Source of the DNA: Rickettsiaceae bacterium
Lineage (GTDB): Bacteria; Pseudomonadota; Alphaproteobacteria; Rickettsiales; Rickettsiaceae
DNA length: 7,524 nucleotides
Direction: 5' to 3'
NCBI GenBank assembly: GCA_028372485.1
Contig: JAOMYS010000050.1
Span: 1 to 7,524, forward strand
This document shows positions 1 to 5,020 of this stretch, one piece after another. Made by a program: the position numbers and the translations under genes. A model generated the notes under the pieces. It had not been told where the DNA came from, searched no databases, and saw nothing but the letters and a program-made list of their open reading frames with translations. Numbering within the stretch: the stretch's first letter is position 1; every line of letters starts with the position of its first letter.

Positions 1-188
1 TTTGAAGAATCAAGGCATACAACTTGTACTACATAACCACCATCTACTTCATTTTTGGGATTTTGTTTATCAACAAATTTCAAATCATATCTTTTAGCTA
101 ATGAATGTAGATCAAATACCTCTTGATTTACATGTTCTACATGTTGAGTTTGCTTTTTCTTCGGCGTAATTTTGTTTCCTTTTTCCAT
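1..188 (-). CDS. Hypothetical protein, N-terminal 62 residues only
   Basis: An ATG at 188-186 opens a frame that stays free of stops to the left edge of the window, giving 62 residues; the 3' end is outside. I do not recognise the protein. The first 15 residues are basic and polar (MEKGNKITPKKKQTQ), followed by a mixed polar stretch (VFDLHSLAKRYDLKFVD) and a hydrophobic segment with GGYVVQVVCL near residues 52-60. There is no signal peptide or membrane segment in the visible part, so a cytoplasmic protein is likely. The start is supported by a GGGTGA Shine-Dalgarno-like stretch (200-195) six bases upstream and by a consensus-like minus-strand promoter at 221-249, which would leave a leader of about 25 bases. 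An out-of-frame ATG at 192-190 is not used because its frame differs from the long open one. The gene is probably real; the function is unknown. Confidence 0.6.
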   Translation of the reverse strand, partial: MEKGNKITPKKKQTQHVEHVNQEVFDLHSLAKRYDLKFVDKQNPKNEVDGGYVVQVVCLDSS

Positions 189-220
189 ACATTTTCACCC
201 AGTAATTGCAATAATGATAT

Positions 221-249
221 ATTATAAAGAATTAAGCAAATACGTGCAA
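221..249 (-). promoter_or_regulatory. Sigma70-type promoter for the minus-strand gene at the left edge
   Basis: Read on the minus strand, TTGCAC (249-244) is followed after exactly 17 bases by a perfect TATAAT (226-221). The expected transcription start near 214 would give a leader of about 25 bases before the ATG at 188. This is one of the two best promoter matches in the window. It is a sequence match only. Confidence 0.6.
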
Positions 250-659
250 GAGCGAAAACTTCCAGAGCTTAACAGCAATTCCAAATACGACTCACCTCCC
301 GTGTAATTGTACTTACAAATAAAGAAGTATCGAACAATAGAAATGTCTGTTGCTAACCGCTAGATTATACCCAATTGATACAAAGCTGGGAATGGCAATC
401 AAGAATTAAATGAATTTACCCTATGAATCATGCAAAATATAAGAAATTACAAATTCTAGCTACGTTTTTGAACAATTCTTTGTATTAAAGAATTTTACTA
501 CAGGGATATGGGGCATATTTGAATTTCTGGGGTTTTTTAGTTTTACATTGCGTTGCCTGCATGGCACTTGTGTGCACGGAGAAGTGAGGTAGTGAGGAAA
601 GATTAAGCAGCCTATAATGAGGTTAATAACTTTGCATTTTTCATTGGAAGAATTATACA
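250..659. other. Long intergenic stretch without a convincing gene
   Basis: All frames are broken by frequent stops. Only tiny frames without Shine-Dalgarno sequences are visible, for example about 30 codons from the ATG at 214 and 21 codons from the ATG at 423. Small inverted repeats are present: ATATG/CATAT around a GGG loop (506-518), GCC/GGC (555-565) and CACTT/AAGTG (565-586). A run of six T lies at 533-538, too far from the first hairpin to make a good terminator. No tRNA cloverleaf, RNase P RNA or tmRNA signature was recognised. It may be decayed coding sequence, untranslated leader, or host to an unrecognised small RNA; nothing here decides between these. Confidence 0.5.
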
Positions 660-748
660 GGATCTCTCTAAAGTATGGAAGTTGATTCTACTGATATGAG
701 ATTCCGTATAACTTCCTTAAGAGTCGCTTACGGAAAGACAGCGGAGGC
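660..748 (+). repeat. Palindromic intergenic repeat, plus-oriented copy upstream of yidD
   Basis: This stretch aligns by eye with the minus-strand segment 4865-4773. Both begin GGATCTC, carry GAGATTCCG 37-39 bases later, then (T/C)ATA(A/G)CTT, then TCGCTTACGGAA, and finish with GGAGGC. The inner part is itself an inverted repeat: ATTCCG(701-706) against CGGAA (731-735), with further partial pairing between. The style (a short arm ending in GGAATGACA-like sequence) resembles the dispersed palindromic elements known from intergenic DNA of Rickettsiales genomes; that family link is inference. The 3' end abuts the -35 box of the yidD promoter. Confidence 0.7.
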
Positions 749-751
749 GAA

Positions 752-780
752 TTGACTATAGTCCACTTTTCATATAAATT
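752..780 (+). promoter_or_regulatory. Predicted yidD promoter
   Basis: TTGACT (752-757) is followed by TATAAA (773-778) with a 15-base spacer, or by TAAATT (775-780) with a 17-base spacer. Transcription would begin near 786, leaving a very short leader before the ATG at 802. The -35 box starts four bases after the end of the palindromic repeat. Confidence 0.5.
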
Positions 781-801
781 AACCATGGATAATGAGGATT
801 A

Positions 802-1038
802 ATGATAAAATATCTTTTAATTTTAGTGGTTAGATTTTATCAATTTTTTATATCCCCTTGGCTTGGGCAAAATTGTAAATACCATCCAACATGTTCCGAT
901 TATGCCAAACAGGCAATTAACATGCGTGGAGTTATTATAGGAACATTTTTGTCTTGTGTGCGTATTATAAAATGTAATCCGTTTTCAAATGGAGGATACG
1001 ACCCCGTGCCAGAGTGTAAAAAATCTGATCCTTTGTAA
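802..1038 (+). CDS. yidD: Membrane protein insertion efficiency factor YidD
   Basis: The 78-residue protein has the YidD family (DUF37) signature throughout: an amphipathic N-terminal helix with FYQFFISPWLG (residues 12-22), then CKYHPTCSDYA (25-35), a glycine-containing middle (RGVIIGT, 42-48) and CNPFSNGGYDPVP (58-70). The conserved cysteines are C25, C31 and C58. Family members sit at the inner face of the cytoplasmic membrane and assist the YidC/Sec insertion of membrane proteins. Length is typical. The ATG is preceded by GAGG at 794-797, a close but usable spacing, and by a promoter at 752-780. In many bacteria yidD lies in rpmH-rnpA-yidD-yidC; none of those partners is here, so the gene has been moved. 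Its likely operon partner is the 74-residue membrane protein 34 bases downstream. Confidence 0.95.
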   Translation: MIKYLLILVVRFYQFFISPWLGQNCKYHPTCSDYAKQAINMRGVIIGTFLSCVRIIKCNPFSNGGYDPVPECKKSDPL

Positions 1039-1072
1039 ATTGTTAATGTGATCAAAAATCAAGAGGAATAAA

Positions 1073-1297
1073 ATGGAACAAATAAATAAATTACTTATAC
1101 TTCTTGTAGTACTGTCTATTGGCATTAATGCTTATATTGTTAAGACAACTGTAAGTATGAATAAAAACGTTGCACCACATCCATATAACGAATGTATAAA
1201 ATTGCTCATAGATCAGGTGAATAAGGAAAATAGAGAAAGTGATTTTGATAAAATGAAAGCTGTTTGTTTTGTGCTATCTGATAAGGATAAAAATTAA
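1073..1297 (+). CDS. Small membrane-anchored or exported protein of unknown function
   Basis: This 74-residue protein is not recognised. Residues 7-23 (LLILLVVLSIGINAYIV) form one hydrophobic segment, either an N-terminal membrane anchor or an uncleaved/cleavable signal sequence (a possible cut after GINA is weak). The remaining 50 residues are polar and helical in character, with two cysteines, C41 (YNECIKLL) and C65 (KAVCFVL), spaced like a helix-turn-helix clasp that could form a disulfide if the domain faces the periplasm. The tail is lysine/aspartate rich (DKDKN). A good Shine-Dalgarno sequence, AGAGGA at 1062-1067, lies five bases before the ATG, the best in the window, which argues the gene is real. 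It follows yidD by 34 bases and is probably transcribed with it. Any joint function in membrane protein biogenesis is guesswork. Confidence 0.7.
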   Translation: MEQINKLLILLVVLSIGINAYIVKTTVSMNKNVAPHPYNECIKLLIDQVNKENRESDFDKMKAVCFVLSDKDKN

Positions 1298-1309
1298 TAA
1301 ATTTGAATG

Positions 1310-1342
1310 AAAAGGAATAGCAAGCCTCGCTCTTTCTCTTTT
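1310..1342. terminator. Weak bidirectional terminator-like hairpin between convergent genes
   Basis: AAAAG (1310-1314) can pair with CTTTT (1338-1342), and AGC (1318-1320) near the centre with GCT (1329-1331), around a CAAGCCTC loop region. The stem is imperfect with an internal loop, and the terminal A and T runs could serve as short U tracts in both directions. It is placed where one would expect a shared terminator, in the 55-base gap between the yidD unit and mlaF, but the pairing is poor. Confidence 0.3.
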
Positions 1343-1352
1343 ATGCCTATAT

Positions 1353-2108
1353 TTATTTAACAGAAACATTCCCATTAATAAATTGTAAAAAACAAGGATT
1401 GTCTGTATTCTTCATTTCATTTATTTTGCCAGACCAAGCAATCTTTCCATCATGTAGAAATGCGATATCTTGCGCTATTTTTTTAGCACTTTGCATATCA
1501 TGAGTAATGGTGATGGTAGTTGCACCAAGCTCGTCCCTTACTTTAATTATCAAATCATTAATCACATTTGACATTATAGGGTCAAGCCCTGTTGTAGGCT
1601 CGTCAAAAAATATTACTTTTGGATTTGTACATATTGCTCTTGCAAGAGCTACTCTTTTTTGCATACCACCAGATAATTCTGAAGGATATAAATTCAGAAC
1701 CCTTGTATCAAGACCAACTGATTTAAGCTTAGAGCTTGCAAGCTCTTTAATATCATTCTTATTTAAAGAATATAATTTTTGTGCAAAGAATGTGATATTC
1801 TCTCGAACTGTTAATGAATCAAATAATGCACCAGCTTGGAATAAGTACCCACAATCTCTTAGTATCTCTAATCTCTTATTATTTGAAAGATTTGTAGACT
1901 CTTCTTGATTGTAAAGAATGCTTCCAGAGTCTGGAGATAAAAGCCCTATCATTAGTTTTATAAGAACTGACTTTCCAGTACCAGAACCTCCTAAGATTAC
2001 AAGGGAACTTCCTTCTTTTACTTCAATATCTACACCACGCAGCACTTGGTGCTCGCCAAATGATTTGTGTAGTGATGTGATCTTAAATTTGTTCTTGCTC
2101 TTATTCAT
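1353..2108 (-). CDS. mlaF: ABC transporter ATP-binding protein, MlaF family (lipid asymmetry transport)
   Basis: The 251-residue protein is a complete ABC ATPase: Walker A GGSGTGKS (40-47), Q-loop glutamine Q91 in LFQAGALFDSLTV, signature LSGGMQKR (145-152), Walker B VIFFDEP (165-171), D-loop GLD (174-176) and switch histidine H203 in THD. The FQ-GALFDSLTV-EN segment and the C-terminal PCFLQFINGN are typical of the MlaF/Mkl group rather than of other importers. With MlaE it would power movement of phospholipids between inner and outer membranes. Its ATG overlaps the mlaE stop codon by one base (TAATG on the minus strand), so translation is probably coupled; there is no separate Shine-Dalgarno sequence. 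It is the last gene of the minus-strand cluster. The substrate-binding MlaD is not in the window. Confidence 0.93.
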   Translation of the reverse strand: MNKSKNKFKITSLHKSFGEHQVLRGVDIEVKEGSSLVILGGSGTGKSVLIKLMIGLLSPDSGSILYNQEESTNLSNNKRLEILRDCGYLFQAGALFDSLTVRENITFFAQKLYSLNKNDIKELASSKLKSVGLDTRVLNLYPSELSGGMQKRVALARAICTNPKVIFFDEPTTGLDPIMSNVINDLIIKVRDELGATTITITHDMQSAKKIAQDIAFLHDGKIAWSGKINEMKNTDNPCFLQFINGNVSVK

Positions 2109-2884
2109 TAGCTAAAAAATAATTCAGTGACTAAATAGTTGCTTATCAGGATTAAAATAGAAGAGCTCACAACAGCAGAGGTAGTGGCAAGACCGACTCC
2201 CTTTGCTCCCTTATCAGAGTAGTAGCCATGATAGCAACTCATGATCGCTATGATAAAGCCAAAAATTGCAGCTTTTACAAGCCCAGAAATTACATCTATT
2301 GATTCTAGATATTTAACGGTACTTGTCATATACGCAGCTCCGTTAAATCCAAGCTTATAGGTGCTTATTAAGTATCCTCCCATTACTCCTATAATATCTC
2401 CAATTAGTACCAAGATTGGGAGAGTAATAACAGCTGCAAGAACTCTAGGTACTACCAAATATTTGATAGGGTCTGTAGATAGCACAAATAATGCATCTAT
2501 TTGTTCTGTTACTCTCATAGTTCCTATTTCTGCTGCTATTGATGCGCCAACCCTTCCTGCCACCATAAGACCAGCAAGTACAGGTCCAAGCTCTCTGGTA
2601 ATAGATAACACTACTACTGTTGCTATAGAGCTTTCTGCAGAAAACCTAGAGAACCCTGTATAACTTTGAAGCGCAAGTACAGCGCCAGAAAAGAAGGCGG
2701 TCATAGCAACTACTGGTAATGAAAAATATCCGATCACTATTAACTGCCTAAAAACTAAATTTAAGTAAAATGGTCTTTTGAATATTCCAAGCAATGCTTT
2801 ATATGTAAAAATAGAAATTACACCAACTTGCCTAATGAAGTTCAAAGTATTGCTTCCTACATGCTGTGCAAATGTCAAAATCAT
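2108..2884 (-). CDS. mlaE: ABC transporter permease, MlaE family
   Basis: The 258-residue protein has the MlaE domain with five or so membrane segments: roughly 48-72, 88-108, 145-172, 198-218 and 235-255. The family hallmark is intact, ELGPVLAGLMVAGRVGAS (98-115) continuing into AAEIGTMRVTEQIDAL (117-132). An N-terminal amphipathic stretch (residues 1-45) precedes the first membrane segment, as in the family. It forms the inner-membrane channel for the MlaF ATPase in the outer-membrane lipid asymmetry pathway. The ATG at 2884-2882 is chosen because it gives the family length; a Shine-Dalgarno sequence is not evident. A 123-base gap with a structured element separates it from alr upstream, and it overlaps mlaF downstream. 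Confidence 0.93.
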   Translation of the reverse strand: MILTFAQHVGSNTLNFIRQVGVISIFTYKALLGIFKRPFYLNLVFRQLIVIGYFSLPVVAMTAFFSGAVLALQSYTGFSRFSAESSIATVVVLSITRELGPVLAGLMVAGRVGASIAAEIGTMRVTEQIDALFVLSTDPIKYLVVPRVLAAVITLPILVLIGDIIGVMGGYLISTYKLGFNGAAYMTSTVKYLESIDVISGLVKAAIFGFIIAIMSCYHGYYSDKGAKGVGLATTSAVVSSSILILISNYLVTELFFS

Positions 2885-2927
2885 TCTATATGCTCATAAA
2901 TTTTAATGTAGCTAATTTAGATGGATA

Positions 2928-2991
2928 CAGGACTAAGGCAAGAAGTGAAGCCTACAAACAATAGGTGAGCTACCTATGTAACAACGTCCTG
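2928..2991. other. Potential structured element (three-way junction) between alr and mlaE
   Basis: Outer arms CAGGAC (2928-2933) and GTCCTG (2986-2991) pair perfectly. Inside are two hairpins: AGGC/GCCT (2936-2939 with 2950-2953, ten-base loop) and ATAGGT/ACCTAT (2961-2966 with 2972-2977, five-base loop GAGCT). It begins 17 bases after the alr stop on the minus strand and ends about 44 bases before the mlaE start. No run of T follows, so it is not a classic terminator. It could be an mRNA processing or attenuation element, or another degenerate palindromic repeat. Confidence 0.45.
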
Positions 2992-3007
2992 ATTTAAAAT
3001 AAATTGA

Positions 3008-4126
3008 CTACAGAGTACTATATATCTTTTTGTGCCTATATCCAAGCATTGTGAGTATCTCATAGCTATTTGTACTACAAAGCTTTGCTAATTTATCTGG
3101 AGTAGAGTTTTCTCCAAGAATCTCTACTCTTTGACCCAAAAAGAGCTTGGAGCACGGGATATTTGATACATCAATTATTGTTAGATCCATTGATATTAGG
3201 CCTATTACATGTGCTTCAATTCCATCAATGTGTAGTGATACTTTGTTGGATGATATCCTAGGAAAACCATCTGCGTATCCTATTGGAATAGTAGCGATAG
3301 TACGAGCATGATCGTATTTGTTTGTAAAAGTTCCATTATACCCTACGCTACCTAATTGCGGTAAATCACGAATGGCAATAATTGGAGCAGTTAGCTCTAT
3401 AGGATTTTTCACAGGTGATTCTTTCAAATAAGGTGTTGGGTTAATACCGTATATGGCAGCTCCTGCTCTTGTTAAGTCAAAATGATACTCTTTCCCCAAA
3501 AAAATACCACTAGAATTTGCAAGGCTACGCTTTGCCTTACCGAATTTAGATGAATATTTATTAAACAGAGCTAGTTGCTCCTGATTTGAAGGACTAGATG
3601 AGTCTTCTGAAGAAGTTAGATGACTCATGATACACCTTATATCTAGATTAGATATGTCGTCATGATTTAATAGACTGATTACCTCGCTAGGAGGAATGCC
3701 TAATCTGTACATACCAGTATCTATATGGATAAAACAAGGCAATTTCTTGTTCAAACTAAAAGCATATTTTTGCCACAATTCAATCTGCCACAGATCATTA
3801 AGAACTGGCGTTAAATTATGTTCAGTAAAGTATTCTAGTTCACTTTTGAATATACCTTTTAATACATATATATCAGCTTCTGGACCTAATATTTTTCTAA
3901 GCGATATTCCTTCATCACAAGATGATACAAAAAAATGATTGCAGCCAGAATGCTTTAATATAGGTGCAATTCTATCAGCCCCTAGACCATATGCATTTGC
4001 TTTGATACTAGCACCTACTTCAGCATTGGCACACTTTCTTAGCAGAGTTTTGTAGTTTTCTTCGATGATTTTTAGATCTACACGCAAACTACATGTAGAA
4101 TCGCTATGGATAATAGAATCAGACAT
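3008..4126 (-). CDS. alr: Alanine racemase (PLP-dependent)
   Basis: The 372-residue protein matches the full family length. The PLP-binding lysine is K42 in SIKANAYGLG, at the start of the N-terminal barrel. Further hallmarks are DTGMYRLG (136-143), the SHL turn (168-170), RAGAAIYG (220-227), the second catalytic residue Y263 in SVGYNGTF, GYADGFPR (283-290) and MDLTIIDV (313-320) in the C-terminal beta domain, ending in the usual YEILTMLGYRHKKIY. All catalytic positions are present. It interconverts L- and D-alanine in the cytosol, supplying D-alanine for peptidoglycan. The start codon lies inside the last codons of coaD (8-base overlap), so the two are translationally coupled; no Shine-Dalgarno sequence is visible. 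To my memory alr next to an mlaE/mlaF pair also occurs in Rickettsia, which supports the suggested lineage. Confidence 0.96.
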   Translation of the reverse strand: MSDSIIHSDSTCSLRVDLKIIEENYKTLLRKCANAEVGASIKANAYGLGADRIAPILKHSGCNHFFVSSCDEGISLRKILGPEADIYVLKGIFKSELEYFTEHNLTPVLNDLWQIELWQKYAFSLNKKLPCFIHIDTGMYRLGIPPSEVISLLNHDDISNLDIRCIMSHLTSSEDSSSPSNQEQLALFNKYSSKFGKAKRSLANSSGIFLGKEYHFDLTRAGAAIYGINPTPYLKESPVKNPIELTAPIIAIRDLPQLGSVGYNGTFTNKYDHARTIATIPIGYADGFPRISSNKVSLHIDGIEAHVIGLISMDLTIIDVSNIPCSKLFLGQRVEILGENSTPDKLAKLCSTNSYEILTMLGYRHKKIYSTL

Positions 4127-4619
4127 TTTTATAATGATTCATAAGTTTTTCTTCAATTTCTGGGATAACGAACGCTGAAATATCACCGTTCATACTGGCT
4201 ATCTCTTTTACCAATTTTGAAGATATGAATTGATTTTTCTCAGATGCTGGTAAGAATATAGTCTCTATTGTTTCATCAAGACGTGAATTCATGCATGCCA
4301 TCTGAAACTCATATTCAAAATCTGATACAGCGCGAAGACCACGCATAATAAATTTTGCACCGACAGAACTTGCAAAATCTACGAGCAACCCATCAAATTT
4401 CATAACTTTCACATTCGATGCAATGTCATATTTATCAAGATAAATTTTTGCCATTTCGCATCTCTGATCAATACTGAACATAGGCTTCTTACTGTCAGAC
4501 TTAGAAATTGCAAGAATGAGAGTATCAGTGATTCTACTTGCACGTGATATGATATCCGTATGACCATTTGTAATAGGGTCAAAAGTACCTGGATATATTC
4601 CTATTATTTTATTTGTCAT
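4119..4619 (-). CDS. coaD: Phosphopantetheine adenylyltransferase
   Basis: From the ATG at 4619-4617 the protein has 166 residues, the normal length. It opens MTNKIIGIYPGTFDPITNGH, with the nucleotidyltransferase TNGH motif at 17-20, then KKPMFS (44-49), RGLRAVSDFEYE (93-104) and the ISSKLVKE segment (132-139... starting at I132). It transfers AMP from ATP to 4'-phosphopantetheine, the fourth step of coenzyme A synthesis, in the cytosol. The frame extends upstream to an in-frame GTG at 4685-4683, adding 22 residues that resemble no CoaD N-terminus; that GTG however has an excellent GGGAGG Shine-Dalgarno sequence, whereas the ATG has none. I choose the ATG on family grounds. The gene overlaps alr by 8 bases and is the first of the coaD-alr-mlaE-mlaF cluster. 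Confidence 0.93.
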   Translation of the reverse strand: MTNKIIGIYPGTFDPITNGHTDIISRASRITDTLILAISKSDSKKPMFSIDQRCEMAKIYLDKYDIASNVKVMKFDGLLVDFASSVGAKFIMRGLRAVSDFEYEFQMACMNSRLDETIETIFLPASEKNQFISSKLVKEIASMNGDISAFVIPEIEEKLMNHYKNV

Positions 4620-4682
4620 AGCGTTTTTATTGTTACCCATAGTTGAGGTGCAGTTATTACATAGCATTCTAAGCTTACTTAA

Positions 4683-4697
4683 CACAAGAGCCTCCCT
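4683..4697 (-). promoter_or_regulatory. Shine-Dalgarno plus alternative GTG start for coaD
   Basis: On the minus strand GGGAGG (4696-4691) is followed after five bases by GTG (4685-4683), in frame with coaD. It is the strongest ribosome binding site on this strand, and it lies in the conserved GGAGGC end of a palindromic repeat unit. Either it drives a CoaD with 22 extra residues, or it recruits ribosomes by chance upstream of the canonical ATG at 4619. Confidence 0.4.
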
Positions 4698-4739
4698 GTC
4701 GCTCCGTGTAACATTTTCAAAGCTAGGGGAATCCCATAC
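4690..4739 (-). repeat. Diverged partial copy of the palindromic repeat
   Basis: On the minus strand this stretch reads GGGATTCC, then TAGCTT, AAAATG, TTACACGGA and GACAGGGAGGC, in the same order as the better copy at 4865-4773 (GATTCCG, TAGCTT, AAAATG, TTACGGA, GGAGGC). A further half-copy of the arm, TCGCCTAAGGAATGA, lies between the two at 4764-4750, so the arm is present three times in a row with spacings of about 33 and 53 bases. Confidence 0.55.
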
Positions 4740-4772
4740 TCTCTACTGGTCATTCCTTAGGCGATCTTCTCA

Positions 4773-4865
4773 GCCTCCATTATCATTCCGTAAGCGAGCA
4801 TTTTTGCAAGCTATGCGGAATCTCTCTTTCAAATGTACACTATATCTCTATGTTTTAGAGATCCC
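4773..4865 (-). repeat. Palindromic intergenic repeat, minus-oriented copy upstream of coaD
   Basis: This is the counterpart of the plus-strand copy at 660-748. Minus-strand landmarks in order are GGGATCTC, GAGATTCCGCATAGCTT, TCGCTTACGGAATGA and GGAGGC. ATTCCG and CGGAAT are the complementary arms. Its outer end AGAGATCCC (4857-4865 on the plus strand) doubles as the start of a plus-oriented unit, so the two elements are nested or head to head. Confidence 0.7.
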
Positions 4866-4950
4866 GTATAATTCTCGCATAGTAATGCTCAAATCTATGG
4901 GATGACAACTTGCTCCTCGCACATAGTAATGCACAAATTCACAAAATGAC
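4857..4950 (+). repeat. Plus-oriented repeat unit followed by a tandem direct repeat
   Basis: GAGATCCCGTATAA (4858-4871) resembles GAGATTCCGTATAA at 698-711, and ATGGGATGACA (4897-4907) supplies the returning arm. Within it, CTCGC-ATAGTAATGCTCAAAT (4874-4894, continuing to GATGAC at 4906) is repeated as CTCGC-AC-ATAGTAATGCACAAAT (4916-4938, continuing to AATGAC at 4950), a direct duplication with a 42-44-base period and a few mismatches. Confidence 0.55.
4879..4908 (-). promoter_or_regulatory. Possible promoter for coaD inside the repeats
   Basis: On the minus strand TTGTCA (4908-4903) is followed after 18 bases by TACTAT (4884-4879). The TTGTCA is the reverse complement of the GATGACA-type end of the repeat unit. 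It could drive coaD-alr-mlaE-mlaF independently of trmJ, with a long leader of about 190-250 bases through the other repeat copies. The match is moderate. Confidence 0.3.
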
Positions 4951-5020
4951 TCTGGGATTTTTCTAACTTCCCAAAAGCAAAGCACAAACACCATTAAAGT
5001 TAACTATAAAACTCTTCCGT

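Noticed and set aside
214..306. A 30-codon plus-strand frame starting MIYYKELSKYVQERK
   Set aside because: It looks protein-like but is very short, has no ribosome binding site and overlaps the minus-strand promoter at 221-249. It might be a gene remnant, which cannot be shown here.
423..488. A 21-codon plus-strand frame starting MNHAKYKKLQ
   Set aside because: No Shine-Dalgarno sequence, no promoter and chance length in AT-rich DNA.
592..612. GAGGAAAG resembling the conserved start of RNase P RNA
   Set aside because: The following bases do not match the conserved GTCCGGGC continuation and no downstream partner motif was found.
1507..2663. Plus-strand frames opposite mlaF and mlaE (1507-1908, 1918-2115, 2361-2663)
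   Set aside because: They are shadows of two well-conserved minus-strand genes, with no family motifs of their own.
4630..4905. A 91-codon plus-strand open frame across the repeats upstream of coaD
   Set aside because: It runs antisense through the 5' end of the coaD frame and then through the palindromic repeats; no Shine-Dalgarno sequence, no recognisable domain. Repeats of this type often give spurious frames.
4953..4973. TGGGA/TCCCA hairpin after trmJ as a terminator
   Set aside because: The stem is only five pairs with an 11-base loop, and no T run follows on the minus strand.
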